Below, one piece after another: positions 8,610 to 16,678 of a stretch of 64,000 nucleotides of DNA (positions within the stretch are counted from its first letter, which is position 1; the number at the start of each line of letters is the position of its first letter). The position numbers and the translations under genes are program-made. The notes below the pieces were generated by a model. That model was not told where the DNA came from and ran no database searches. It worked only from the letters and a program-made list of their open reading frames with translations. This stretch comes from CBDCMJ01 sp965218875 (GTDB lineage: Bacteria; Chloroflexota; Dehalococcoidia; Lucifugimonadales; UBA3495): the NCBI GenBank assembly GCA_965218875.1, contig OZ244707.1, forward strand, positions 1,302,001 through 1,366,000, given 5' to 3'.

Positions 8610-9013
8610 ATGCCCAGAATCATTATCATGGCGAACAACGAGGTGGGGGGTTATTGCGAAGATCAGCAGGGTGTTGGCGGACAACGGCCTAAACATCGAA
8701 ACCATCAGCGCTGATGGTCTCGGCGAAAAAGGCGTCATTACCCTAATGACCGACGATTATAACGCCGCCCTAAAAGGCGTTGACCAATGTGGGTTTCAAG
8801 TCGGTCTTCGACAACGCGCTGATCGTCAGGCTCCTCGGTGAGCCCGGGACATTGGCCAAGTTGGTAGAGCGATTCAAGGATACCGGAATTGACATCCAGA
8901 GCCTTCCCATCCTGGACCTACAGGGCAATTACACGACCGTTGCATATCCACCGATGGTCGCGCCAAGGCGGAGTCCCTGGTGGGAAAGGACTCAATATCC
9001 TGACCCGAATTAG
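8610..9013 (+). pseudogene. ACT-domain protein gene, frameshifted
   Basis: Conceptual joining of frames gives a tandem ACT-domain protein of about 130 residues. Its segments are MPRIIIMANNEVG, then AKISRVLADNGLNIETISAD and KGVITLMTDDYNAALK. A different frame continues with VGFKSVFDNALIVRLLGEPG, TLAKLVERFKDTGIDIQSL and YTTVA, and a third frame ends in KAESLVGKDS. Frame breaks fall near the G-run at 8642-8650, near 8785 and near 8945. ACT domains bind amino acids as regulators. AGGA precedes the ATG. Three breaks in 400 bases indicate a decaying gene or local sequence error. Confidence 0.7.
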
Positions 9014-9022
9014 GAGATTGAT

Positions 9023-9934
9023 ATGCCCAGACCCGACCAGGCCCACCTAGCCAACGCTCCCGGCCCGTGGTTCGTGGACACGCGCTGCATCCGGTGCGAC
9101 TCAGCGCGCAACTGGGCTCCCGGCCTGATTGGCATGGACACCGCTGGCCGTTCTTTTATAAGCAGTCAACCCGTCGGAGAGGAACAGGAATCGGAATTAT
9201 GGCGCGCCGCGGCAGCTTGCCCGACCAAGTCCATCGGGAACCGCGACCAGCCTCGGGAACCGACTGGGGTGTTCCCCTACCGGATGACCGATGGCGTGTT
9301 TGCTCTGGGCAACAACGCGCTTTCGTCCTTCGCGGCGCATTCCTTTCTGGTGACTCGTACCGAGGGTAACCTGATGGTCGACTCTCCGCGGTTCAACCGG
9401 GCGCTGGCCGAAAGCGTCGATGCACTGGGAGGCATTGGCCACGTGCTGCTGAGCCACCGCGATGACGTGGCTGACGCTGACCGCTGGGCGGACCGTTACG
9501 GGGCACGGGTCTGGATCGGCGAGGCCGATGCCGACGCCGCCCCCTATGCCACCGATGTGACCGGCGAGGACGACTTGACTGTCATTGCCCCTGGAGTCGT
9601 ATCGGTTCCTGCGCCAGGGCATACGAAAGGCCACGTCTTGTATCACATCGACGATCAGCTCCTGTTCACCGGAGACACGCTACACTGGAACCACCGCCGA
9701 GGGCAACTCGACGTTTTCCCAAAGCAGACGTTCTTCTCGTGGTCGGTGCTGGCGGATACGATGGACCTTCTCGCCACGCTGCCGGTGGAATGGGTGTTCG
9801 CCGGTCACGGCATGTGGCACAGGGTGGGTAACGACGAGTGGGCGCGGCAGATGGCAGCCCTCGGCCAGGCAATGCGGGACATTGGCCAAGCCGATTGGAC
9901 ACGGCGTCCCGGCACCACTTACGCCTGGTACTGA
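9023..9934 (+). CDS. MBL-fold hydrolase with ferredoxin-like N-terminus
   Basis: A 303-residue protein in two parts. Residues about 1-75 resemble a small ferredoxin-type domain: CIRCDSARNWAPGLI and AAACPTKSIG retain three cysteines (Cys-x2-Cys plus a later Cys-Pro). Residues about 100-290 are a metallo-beta-lactamase fold with SHRDDVADADRW in place of the usual HxHxDH, then PAPGHTKGHVLYHID, LLFTGDTLHW and FAGHG. The variant first motif implies altered metal binding. AGGAGA precedes the ATG. It lies nine bases after the ACT pseudogene. The substrate is unknown. Confidence 0.8.
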   Translation: MPRPDQAHLANAPGPWFVDTRCIRCDSARNWAPGLIGMDTAGRSFISSQPVGEEQESELWRAAAACPTKSIGNRDQPREPTGVFPYRMTDGVFALGNNALSSFAAHSFLVTRTEGNLMVDSPRFNRALAESVDALGGIGHVLLSHRDDVADADRWADRYGARVWIGEADADAAPYATDVTGEDDLTVIAPGVVSVPAPGHTKGHVLYHIDDQLLFTGDTLHWNHRRGQLDVFPKQTFFSWSVLADTMDLLATLPVEWVFAGHGMWHRVGNDEWARQMAALGQAMRDIGQADWTRRPGTTYAWY

Positions 9935-10019
9935 CGGCATGGGCGCGGGGTGGCGGCAATTTCCAGCCCCCACGCTGGGGAAACCGCTTCGACCCAGGAG
10001 AATCGATGTCACTAACAAG

Positions 10020-10091
10020 TGGGCCCGGCAGGAGTCGAACCTACGGCCCGCCGGTTATGAGCCGGCTGCTCTGCCGCTGAGCTACGGGCCC
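10020..10091 (-). tRNA. tRNA with CAT anticodon (Met elongator or Ile2)
   Basis: The reverse complement folds as a complete cloverleaf: acceptor GGGCCCG pairs with CGGGCCC, the anticodon loop is CTCATAA (anticodon CAT) closed by CCGGC-type pairing, and the T loop begins TTCGACT. No CCA is encoded. The sequence does not decide between elongator tRNA-Met and the tRNA-Ile whose C34 is modified by TilS. It is not the initiator, since the first acceptor pair is a normal G-C. Confidence 0.92.
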
Positions 10092-10194
10092 CTACAGAAG
10101 CTTATGCCCCGCCATTGGGGGTGTCAACAAAGGGCCCGCGGCGGCCCTTTCGAGGGTTTTGGGACGGGCTTGTTTTGCCGTGGCCGTGCCCGTT

Positions 10195-10370
10195 CGTCCT
10201 GGGACCCTGACACTACGCCCTTGACCCCTCCGGTTGCCCCTCCCTACGCTGTTAGCAGGCAGCTACTGACCTCTCGCCGAATCTATCGACCGGCACGCTG
10301 GGCCCGTGGCTCACATTGGCGCACACTGGCGCTGAAATAAAAAAACCCGGCCTCCGGGGAGTGAGTCCAG
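10195..10370 (+). repeat. Dispersed leader/HTH-start repeat, copy B (truncated)
   Basis: Shares with 36744-37080 the blocks CCCCTCCCTACGCTGTT, AGGCAGC, a GGCTCA...TGGC block and the terminal GAAATAAAAAAACCCGGCCTC, which is the start region of the HTH-like gene in copy C. Coding homology stops within a few codons. The surrounding gap 10092-10396 holds only this repeat and a small stem (AAAGGGCC...GGCCCTTT) near 10132. Confidence 0.6.
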
Positions 10371-10396
10371 GACCTCAGGACGAACGGGGAGTGTAA

Positions 10397-11758
10397 TTAG
10401 ATGCCCAGGCGGTCCCGGTAGTCGGGGTCCCAGAAGGCCAGCAGCCCCCGCTCCAGTTGCTCTTGCGGGGAAATCCGGGGGGCGGCTTCCCCGGTCAACG
10501 GCGTGTCGGCTATGACGGCGTCCTGGAACAGGGACTGATAAGTCGCCTCGTCGGTCCCCAGCAGATCGCGCAGCAGCGGCCCGTTGTGCTGCCCAAAGGA
10601 GGGAGCGGGACCGCGAATGCGCAGCGCGCTGCGGGACAGCTTGTAGGGCCGCCCGATGAAGGGCCGGGTGCCCAGCTTGCGCTCCGGCGGATAGGCGACC
10701 CGCTCCAGAAAGCCCCTGCTTTGGTAGTGCGGGTCAAAGTGCACGTCCCTGGTGGTGAGCACGGGCCCCGAGGGTATGCCCTGGGCTTGCAGCAGGTGCA
10801 TCAGCTCGTACTTGTCCAGCCCCGCCGTCCAGGCGCCGATGTATTCGTCCAGTCGGTCGTGATTCGCCAGGCGGGAAGGCAGGGTGGAGAACCGGGGGTC
10901 CCGGGCCAGAGTTTCCCGGCCCATCAGGCGGCACAGGGCCTGCCACTGCTGGTCGTCGCCCACCGACAGCGTGATCCACTGGTCGTCGCCCCGGGCGGGG
11001 TAGCAGCCTTGGGGAGCGCGGTGGGGGTGGCGGTTGCCGATGCGCCCGCCGTCGCGCCCGTTGGCGACTGCGTCCATGATGTACTCGGAGGCGAACATTA
11101 CCCCCGCCTGGTACATGCCCATGTCCACCCACTGGCCCTGGCCGGTGCGCCGCCGGTAGCGCAGGGCGGCGCCAATGGCAAAAAGGGCGGTCCAGGTGGA
11201 CAGGAAGTCGACGAAGGAGGCCCCCGCCTTGGCCGGCGGCCCGCCGGGGTAGCCGGTAATCCAGCAGTGGCCGTGGGTCGCTTCCTGGGTGGTGGCCTGG
11301 GCCGGGTAGCCGGAGTATGGGCCGTCGCCGTGGCCGTACCCGGTGTTGGACACCATGATGAGGTCGGGCCTGATCCGGCGCAGGTGGGGATAGTCCAGCT
11401 CCCAGCCTCGCATCACCCGGGGAGTAAAGTTCTCCATTACCACGTCGCTGACGCTGACCAACTGCCGGAACAGGTCCCGGCCCCGGGGGTCGGTCAGGTC
11501 CAGGGTCAGCGACTGCTTGCCCCGGTGAATCAAGTTGTAGGTGGACGGCCGGTTCCACCAGTCCTCGCCCTGGTCGCCCTCTGGGAAGGCGCCGGAGTAC
11601 CCGCCGGTGCGGGTGATGTCGGGGCGCCCTGGACCTTCGACCTTGATGACCTCGGCCCCCATGTCGGCCAGCAGGCCCCCGGCGTAGGGCAGCGCGAAGA
11701 CATAGGTCGAGTCTACGACCCGAATTCCTTCCAGTGGCGATTGCATCGTGTCTGCCAA
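10397..11758 (-). CDS. CaiB/BaiF family CoA-transferase
   Basis: A 453-residue family III CoA-transferase. It moves CoA between carboxylic acids via an aspartyl-CoA thioester. Signposts are LEGIRVVDSTYVFALPYAGGLLADMGAEVIKVE at the start, VVMENFTPRVM, SNTGYGHGDGPYSGYPA, and Asp184 in SFVDFLSTW, which sits where the catalytic aspartate is expected. It lies 89 bases downstream of a second member on the same strand. The acyl substrates are unknown. Tandem CaiB genes often act in degradation of carnitine-like, aromatic or branched acids. Confidence 0.9.
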   Translation of the reverse strand: MADTMQSPLEGIRVVDSTYVFALPYAGGLLADMGAEVIKVEGPGRPDITRTGGYSGAFPEGDQGEDWWNRPSTYNLIHRGKQSLTLDLTDPRGRDLFRQLVSVSDVVMENFTPRVMRGWELDYPHLRRIRPDLIMVSNTGYGHGDGPYSGYPAQATTQEATHGHCWITGYPGGPPAKAGASFVDFLSTWTALFAIGAALRYRRRTGQGQWVDMGMYQAGVMFASEYIMDAVANGRDGGRIGNRHPHRAPQGCYPARGDDQWITLSVGDDQQWQALCRLMGRETLARDPRFSTLPSRLANHDRLDEYIGAWTAGLDKYELMHLLQAQGIPSGPVLTTRDVHFDPHYQSRGFLERVAYPPERKLGTRPFIGRPYKLSRSALRIRGPAPSFGQHNGPLLRDLLGTDEATYQSLFQDAVIADTPLTGEAAPRISPQEQLERGLLAFWDPDYRDRLGI

Positions 11759-11847
11759 GCTAGCCCGCCTTGCCCGCTAGTCCAGGTATGGCGGCCGGGG
11801 AGAACAAAGGCCGCCCCCAGCGTCAGCCGAGCCGCGCCCGGAGCCGC

Positions 11848-13071
11848 TCAGATTACGCCGAGCTGCCGGAGGCGGGACATCTCCTGGACGGAGCAGCCAA
11901 GGCCCTCCACGTAGATTTCCCCGTTGTGCTGCCCCAGGGTCGGCGCCGGAGCACAGCGGCCATAGGGGGTCAGGCTCAGGTTGAACAGCACCGCGGGGAC
12001 CTTGATCTTGCCGATGACGGGGTGCTCCACGTGCCGGTAGAACTGGCGGGACTCCAACTGGGGGCACTCGGCCAGTTCAGACGGAGTCTGGACCAGGCCG
12101 AACAGCATCCTGGCTTCCGCCGCCTTGGGGAAGAGGTCCCACTTGCTCCGGTCCTCGATGGACTTCACCACGATGCGGTCCAACTCCTCGCCGTGCTGGG
12201 CGCGCAGCGCCTGGTCGGAGAACTTTTCGTCCAGCAGCTCGGGGGACCGAAAAAACTCGGCAATTTCCTTCCACGACGCGCCTCCTCCGGTCTGGACGAT
12301 GATCCATCCGTCGGCGCAGGGCATGGGGTGGCCGAACATGCTTCCGGCCGGCCGCTGCCGGGTGGGGGCGCCCCCCATGAAGGAGTACATGGTCTGGCTG
12401 GCCAGCATGGTTGAGGCCACGCACTCGGTGGTGGAAACGTCGACGTGCTGGCCTTGCCCGGTGTTTTCCTGCATGAACAGGGCCATGGCGGTGGCGGCGG
12501 CGGCGTTGAGGCCCCCCTCGTACTGGGCCTGAAATCCGCCGTGCTTCAGCGGCTCCCGTCCCTGCACGCCGCTGATGGGCATGATCATGCCCATGGCGTA
12601 GCTGACGATCTCCTCCCCGGCGTACTCGCTATAGGGGCCGGTCTGCCCAAAGGGGGTGATGGACGTCAGCACCAGGGCCGGGTTCTGCTCCGCCAGGTCT
12701 TCGTAGGACAGGCCCAATGACGCCAGCCGGCCCGGCGGGGAGCTTTCCACGACAACGTCGACGTGAGGCAGCAGCCGCTTGAAGAGCGCCCGGCCGGTGG
12801 CGGAATCCAGGTTGATAGTAGCCCCCTTCTTGTTCAGGTTCATCACCAGGAAGAACAGGCTCTTCTCCGGGTGGGGGTCGTCCCCGAAGAAGGGGCCCAT
12901 CCGACGGAGGCCGGCGCCGCCGGGAGGCTCCAGCTTCAGCACGTCGGCCCCGTAGTCGGCCAGGAGGCGGGAGCAGAAGGACCCCGCGATGTCCTCGCTC
13001 AGGTCCAGCACCTTGACGCCGTCCAAGAGCCTCGGCTGGGGGGCGCCGTCCCACAGATTATCGAAGACCAA
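11848..13071 (-). CDS. CaiB/BaiF family CoA-transferase-like protein
   Basis: A second family III CoA-transferase, 407 residues from the TTG at 13071 (GAGG just upstream). An in-frame ATG at 13164 would add 31 residues that do not look like the family. Segments LLDGVKVLDLSEDIAGSFCSRLLADYGADVLKLEP, VVVESSPPGRLASLGLSYEDL, SITPFGQTGPYSEY and TGQGQHVDVSTTE are typical. At the position of the catalytic Asp it has Gln183 (within FQAQYEGGLNAA, codon 12525-12523), so activity may differ from its neighbour. Probably forms an operon with the downstream CaiB gene. Confidence 0.85.
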   Translation of the reverse strand: MVFDNLWDGAPQPRLLDGVKVLDLSEDIAGSFCSRLLADYGADVLKLEPPGGAGLRRMGPFFGDDPHPEKSLFFLVMNLNKKGATINLDSATGRALFKRLLPHVDVVVESSPPGRLASLGLSYEDLAEQNPALVLTSITPFGQTGPYSEYAGEEIVSYAMGMIMPISGVQGREPLKHGGFQAQYEGGLNAAAATAMALFMQENTGQGQHVDVSTTECVASTMLASQTMYSFMGGAPTRQRPAGSMFGHPMPCADGWIIVQTGGGASWKEIAEFFRSPELLDEKFSDQALRAQHGEELDRIVVKSIEDRSKWDLFPKAAEARMLFGLVQTPSELAECPQLESRQFYRHVEHPVIGKIKVPAVLFNLSLTPYGRCAPAPTLGQHNGEIYVEGLGCSVQEMSRLRQLGVI

Positions 13072-13253
13072 GGTTAGCCTCAGCGCTGTCTGGGGGTGTG
13101 AGCTTGACCAACCGGCCTCCCAGCGCCGATACCGGGCGGGGCGTAGTCCGCCCGCGCGGGGCAATCATGTTCGCTCCCGACGCCGCGGCGGTTTGGCCGC
13201 CGGGGCGGATGGGATTGTAGCCCAACGGGTGTGACAAGACAACGCGCCCCCGT

Positions 13254-14183
13254 CTACTTGCCGAAGTTGGCTTCTAGAGCAGCGGTGAACTCCCCCATGG
13301 TGAAGCTATACTCCTGGGTTCCCTGGGACTGGACAGCGTAGTGGCCGCAGACGGCGCCCATCTGGACCGCCCGCTCCATGGTCTCCCTCCCGAGGATGCC
13401 CTTGATGAGACCGCCGCGGAAAGCATCGCCGGCGCCGGTGGGGTCTACTGGGTTTTCGGTGGGAATAGCCGGGACCCGCACCGTGCCGCCGGCCCCGGTC
13501 AGCTCCGCTCCCTGGTCCCCCTTGGTTACCACCAGGTGCTCCACCGCGGAAGCTACCTCCGCCCTGGAGAGGCCGGTGCGGTTGAGAATCATCTCCAGCT
13601 CGTAGTCGTTGCAGACCAGCACGTTGGACTGCCGGATTGCGCCCGCTAGGGCCGCGGCGTCCCAGATGGGTAGCGACTGGCCGGGGTCGAAGATGGAGTA
13701 GATGCCCAATTCCCGGTGCCTGGCGGTGAACTCCGCCATGTCTTGAACGTTCCCCGGAGCGACGATGGCTATGGTGTCGGCGGGGTCTACCCCGGAGAAG
13801 TCGAACCCCGCCTGGTGTTTCATCGCGCCAGGATTGAATCCGGTCACCTGATTGTTGCCGGTGTCGGTGGTGATGTAGGCCCCGGCGGTCAGCTCCTCCG
13901 GCACGATGCGAATGTCGCTGACGCCAAGCTCGCGTTCGGCCAACCGCTCGAAGTAGCGGTGGTAATCGCTGCCTATGGACGCGACCACGCGCGGTCTTTC
14001 CCCCAGGAGGGACAGCGCGTAAGCGATGTTGCCGGCGGTGCCGCCGAAGTTCTCCGTGAGGCTGTTGACCGTGAAGCTCACGTTGAGCATATGGATTTGG
14101 TCGGGAAGGATGTGGTCGGAGAACTTCCCTGGAAAGTCCATGATGCGGTCGTACGCCAGGGAGCCGGATACCAAGATGTCCAT
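13254..14183 (-). CDS. PfkB family carbohydrate/nucleoside kinase
   Basis: A 309-residue ribokinase-fold sugar or nucleoside kinase. The PfkB signature 2 DPTGAGDAFRGGLIKG with catalytic Asp is at about 250-265, and GGTAGNIAYALSLLGERPRVVASIGSDY marks signature 1. The N-terminus MDILVSGSLAYDRIMDFPG and the phrase LNVSFTV resemble bacterial adenosine-kinase-type members, but adenosine, ribose or another sugar cannot be excluded. It lies 52 bases after a DUF192 gene and upstream of the CaiB pair on the same strand. Confidence 0.87.
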   Translation of the reverse strand: MDILVSGSLAYDRIMDFPGKFSDHILPDQIHMLNVSFTVNSLTENFGGTAGNIAYALSLLGERPRVVASIGSDYHRYFERLAERELGVSDIRIVPEELTAGAYITTDTGNNQVTGFNPGAMKHQAGFDFSGVDPADTIAIVAPGNVQDMAEFTARHRELGIYSIFDPGQSLPIWDAAALAGAIRQSNVLVCNDYELEMILNRTGLSRAEVASAVEHLVVTKGDQGAELTGAGGTVRVPAIPTENPVDPTGAGDAFRGGLIKGILGRETMERAVQMGAVCGHYAVQSQGTQEYSFTMGEFTAALEANFGK

Positions 14184-14235
14184 CTGAATCAGTCCTCCGA
14201 GGGTTTGAGCAGGGCAGGGCAGGGGAAAAGCGGCC

Positions 14236-14727
14236 CTAGCAGCCGTATAGCCCGGCGATATCGCCGGTGAACTCTACGGCGTCGCCAGGCCCCACGCCAT
14301 GGGCCGCGGCCTCTCCGGCGTTGATTTCCAGCACGTGCCGGGCGGGCGCTGACGGTGAGTAGAGGGGCAGTTGGTCCAGGGTCTGGCCCGGCAGCGGCGG
14401 CGGCACGCCTAAGCTCGCGTCGACCACGGTGCAGTCTTGGCCGATCCAAAGTATGTCCAGCGGAAAGTGCATGTTCCTCATCCAGAAGCTGCGGCGGCCC
14501 TCACTATGGTATACGAACAACATCCCGGTGTTGGGAGCCAGGCTGGGGCGGTCCGACAAGCCCTGGGTCTTTTCTTCGGGAGTGAGGGCCAGCTCCACGT
14601 GGAACTCCGCCCCGCCGACGCGGACCGCCGGTCCTCCGGGCGAGCCGTTGTCGCCGGAGAGGGCGGCGCCTCCTCCGGCGCAGGCCAGTCCCAAGGCCCA
14701 CACCAGCAGCCACCATACCCAGGTCAC
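14236..14727 (-). CDS. DUF192 domain protein with N-terminal hydrophobic segment
   Basis: About 163 residues. A hydrophobic leader VWWLLVWALGLACAGGG is followed by the DUF192 core: VELALTPEEKTQGLSDRPSL, MLFVYHSEGRRSFWMRNMHFPLDILWI and HVLEINAGEAAAHGVGPGDAVEF. DUF192 proteins are small beta proteins, often exported, of unknown function. The Cys after GLA could be a lipoprotein acylation site, although the lipobox is imperfect. The start is uncertain; GTG at 14727 is given because it precedes the leader. It follows the MocA-type gene by about 80 bases. Confidence 0.75.
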   Translation of the reverse strand: MTWVWWLLVWALGLACAGGGAALSGDNGSPGGPAVRVGGAEFHVELALTPEEKTQGLSDRPSLAPNTGMLFVYHSEGRRSFWMRNMHFPLDILWIGQDCTVVDASLGVPPPLPGQTLDQLPLYSPSAPARHVLEINAGEAAAHGVGPGDAVEFTGDIAGLYGC

Positions 14728-14807
14728 GACGGCGGCCCGGCGGCGGGGGGACGGGGCGTTAACCGGTGTTCCCCCTCGTAACGCATCCGCCGGAGCAACC
14801 CGCGCCG

Positions 14808-15845
14808 CTACAGGGGCAGCGAAACGGCCTGTCCGCTCTGGGCGCTGCGGGTTACCGCCTCGGTCCACTCCATGTAGTGCACCCCTACGTCGAAGGGCGT
14901 GCGGGTGACCGGTTCCAGGCCCCGGATGGCGCTGATGAACTCCTCCTCCACCCGCCAGGAGTATCGATCTTCGGGCCGAATGGGTATCTCCGCCAGCCGG
15001 ACCTCGCCCCGCCGTCCGCCGCGCAGATTCAGCTGCTGGTCCAAGTGGAGGGTCCCTTCGCTGCCGTAGAGCCACGCCTCGTTGCCCGGAGACAGCCCGG
15101 TTACCGTGCTGAACCGCATGTGGGCCTGGGCCCCGTTGGCCAGCCGGCAGAGGATGTCCACGTGGTCCGGAACGGTGATATCCACCCGGTTCCCTTGGTC
15201 GTCATTCCGGTGGGAAACGTTCACCCCGGTCATGGCCTGCACCCGGGTGGCCCGGCCCACCCAGCGGATTAGCGCCTCGTACCAAATGCCCATGCTCAGG
15301 ATGTTGTACCCGCTCAAGTCCCGGTTGTGCCGCCAGTGGACGGGCGCGTCGTAATCGATGAAATCGGGGCCCAGCACCTGTATTTCCACGGCCAGCAGGT
15401 CCCCCAGGTAGCCTTCGCTCACCAGCCTGCGGATGGTGTCGTCCACGGGGAAGGTAAGGGGCGAGGGAACGATCTGGGTTACCAGGCCGGGCTTGGCCCG
15501 AGACGCGTTGAGCATGTCGTGGGCTTCGGCGGCGTTGGCGGCCATCCGGGCCTCGCAGAGAACGTGCTTGTCCTTTTCCAAGGCCGCCAGGGTCAGCGTG
15601 TGGTGCATGTAGGGCCAGGTGCCGATGCAGACCGCGCCGATGCTTTCGTCCTCCAGCAGTTCCCGCCAGGAGCCGTAGACCTGGGGGATGTTGAACTGGT
15701 CGGCTACCCGGCGCCCCGACTCCACGCTGCGGTTGGCGACGGCGACGATCTCGACGCCCTCGACCTTTTGAAATCCCGGGATGTGCCGGTCGGTGGTGTT
15801 CCTCCCGGCGCCTATTAGCCCGATTCGCACTGTCTCGTTGGCCAT
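14808..15845 (-). CDS. Gfo/Idh/MocA family oxidoreductase
   Basis: A 345-residue NAD(P)-dependent dehydrogenase of the glucose-fructose oxidoreductase/inositol dehydrogenase family. The Rossmann start VRIGLIGAGRNTTDRHIPGFQ carries GxGxx(T/A), followed by VAVANRS and AVCIGTWPYMHHTLTLAALEKDKHVLCE. The usual EKP motif is replaced by CEARMAANAAEA, so the catalytic lysine of classical members is missing at that spot. AAGGAG lies seven bases before the ATG at 15845. A TATAAT box at 15970-15975 (minus strand) may be its promoter. Confidence 0.85.
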   Translation of the reverse strand: MANETVRIGLIGAGRNTTDRHIPGFQKVEGVEIVAVANRSVESGRRVADQFNIPQVYGSWRELLEDESIGAVCIGTWPYMHHTLTLAALEKDKHVLCEARMAANAAEAHDMLNASRAKPGLVTQIVPSPLTFPVDDTIRRLVSEGYLGDLLAVEIQVLGPDFIDYDAPVHWRHNRDLSGYNILSMGIWYEALIRWVGRATRVQAMTGVNVSHRNDDQGNRVDITVPDHVDILCRLANGAQAHMRFSTVTGLSPGNEAWLYGSEGTLHLDQQLNLRGGRRGEVRLAEIPIRPEDRYSWRVEEEFISAIRGLEPVTRTPFDVGVHYMEWTEAVTRSAQSGQAVSLPL

Positions 15846-16074
15846 CACAGAACTCCTTGGTCAATCGCTGGGCGGGCGCGGCGCACCGCTGCTGCCGGTG
15901 CCTCTCCACCTGGGGCGCCGGTGACGGGCTCGCGATGGGGTGGGGGCAGTCTGTCCGGCGGCTAGCACGATTATAGGTGAGACCGGCGGCCCGGTCTAGG
16001 AGCGGGGCTTGTGAGGAGAGCCTTTTGCGGGTGTGCATCGGATTTTCGCGTTCGGGGCTTCCCTGGCACGAGCA

Positions 16075-16103
16075 TTGTCCTCGGCTGTTGCCCCGCCTAC
16101 AAT
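16075..16103 (+). promoter_or_regulatory. Putative promoter of the signal peptidase gene
   Basis: TTGTCC at 16075-16080 and TACAAT at 16098-16103 with a 17-base spacer. Transcription would start near 16110, about 46 bases before the ATG at 16156. Confidence 0.5.
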
Positions 16104-16155
16104 GCCGCTTGACCGGTACGCCGCGCCGGGAGCCGGCCGGGACCGCGGGAATACT

Positions 16156-16674
16156 ATGACAAGGGCCATCCGCCTACTCCAAAGCCTGGTAGACCTCCTG
16201 ACCTCGGCCCGGTTCGTGGTCGACGGGGACAGTATGCTGCCCGCTTTGGCCGACAAGGAGTGGGTGCTGGCGGTCAGGCCGCGGTTCCCGTGGAACCGGC
16301 TGCGGCGGGGCGATGTCGTGGTGGTGAAGCACCCCGTCTGGGTCAAGAGGACCTACCTCAAGCGGATTGTCGGCCTCCCCAACGAGGAGATACGCCTGCA
16401 GGGCGGACGAGTGTACGTCGATGGGTCCCTGCTAGAGGAAAGGTACCTGTCTCCTTGCGGCGGTGACGGCGGGAGCGACAGCCGGGACTGGTGGACGGGC
16501 TCCGAGGAATTCTTTGTCCTGGGCGACAACCGGGGCGACAGCCAGGACAGCCGCGCCTTTGGGCCCGTGGCGCGGCAGCTAATCATGGGCCGGGTCTGGC
16601 TCAGGTGCTGGCCCCGGCGGGCCTGGGGCCGGATAGACCCCGGAGGCGGACCATCTTCTACAGGCAGAGGGTAG
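16156..16674 (+). CDS. S26 family signal peptidase
   Basis: A 172-residue type I signal peptidase-family protein. The catalytic Ser lies in VDGDSMLPAL, the general-base Lys in YLKRIVGLPNEEIRL, and the family box FFVLGDNRGDSQDSRAFGPV follows. Classical enzymes are anchored by one or two N-terminal membrane helices; here the segment before the Ser (about 24 residues with several Arg) is only moderately hydrophobic, so anchoring is doubtful. It ends four bases before the convergent SagB-type gene. Nothing identifies its substrate. It may be specialised rather than the housekeeping enzyme. Confidence 0.85.
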   Translation: MTRAIRLLQSLVDLLTSARFVVDGDSMLPALADKEWVLAVRPRFPWNRLRRGDVVVVKHPVWVKRTYLKRIVGLPNEEIRLQGGRVYVDGSLLEERYLSPCGGDGGSDSRDWWTGSEEFFVLGDNRGDSQDSRAFGPVARQLIMGRVWLRCWPRRAWGRIDPGGGPSSTGRG

Positions 16675-16678
16675 GGAC

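Noticed and set aside
10457..11914. Long open frame on the plus strand opposite the first CaiB gene
   Set aside because: High-GC antisense shadow: Gly/Val/Pro-rich text without family features, while the minus strand gives a clear CoA-transferase.
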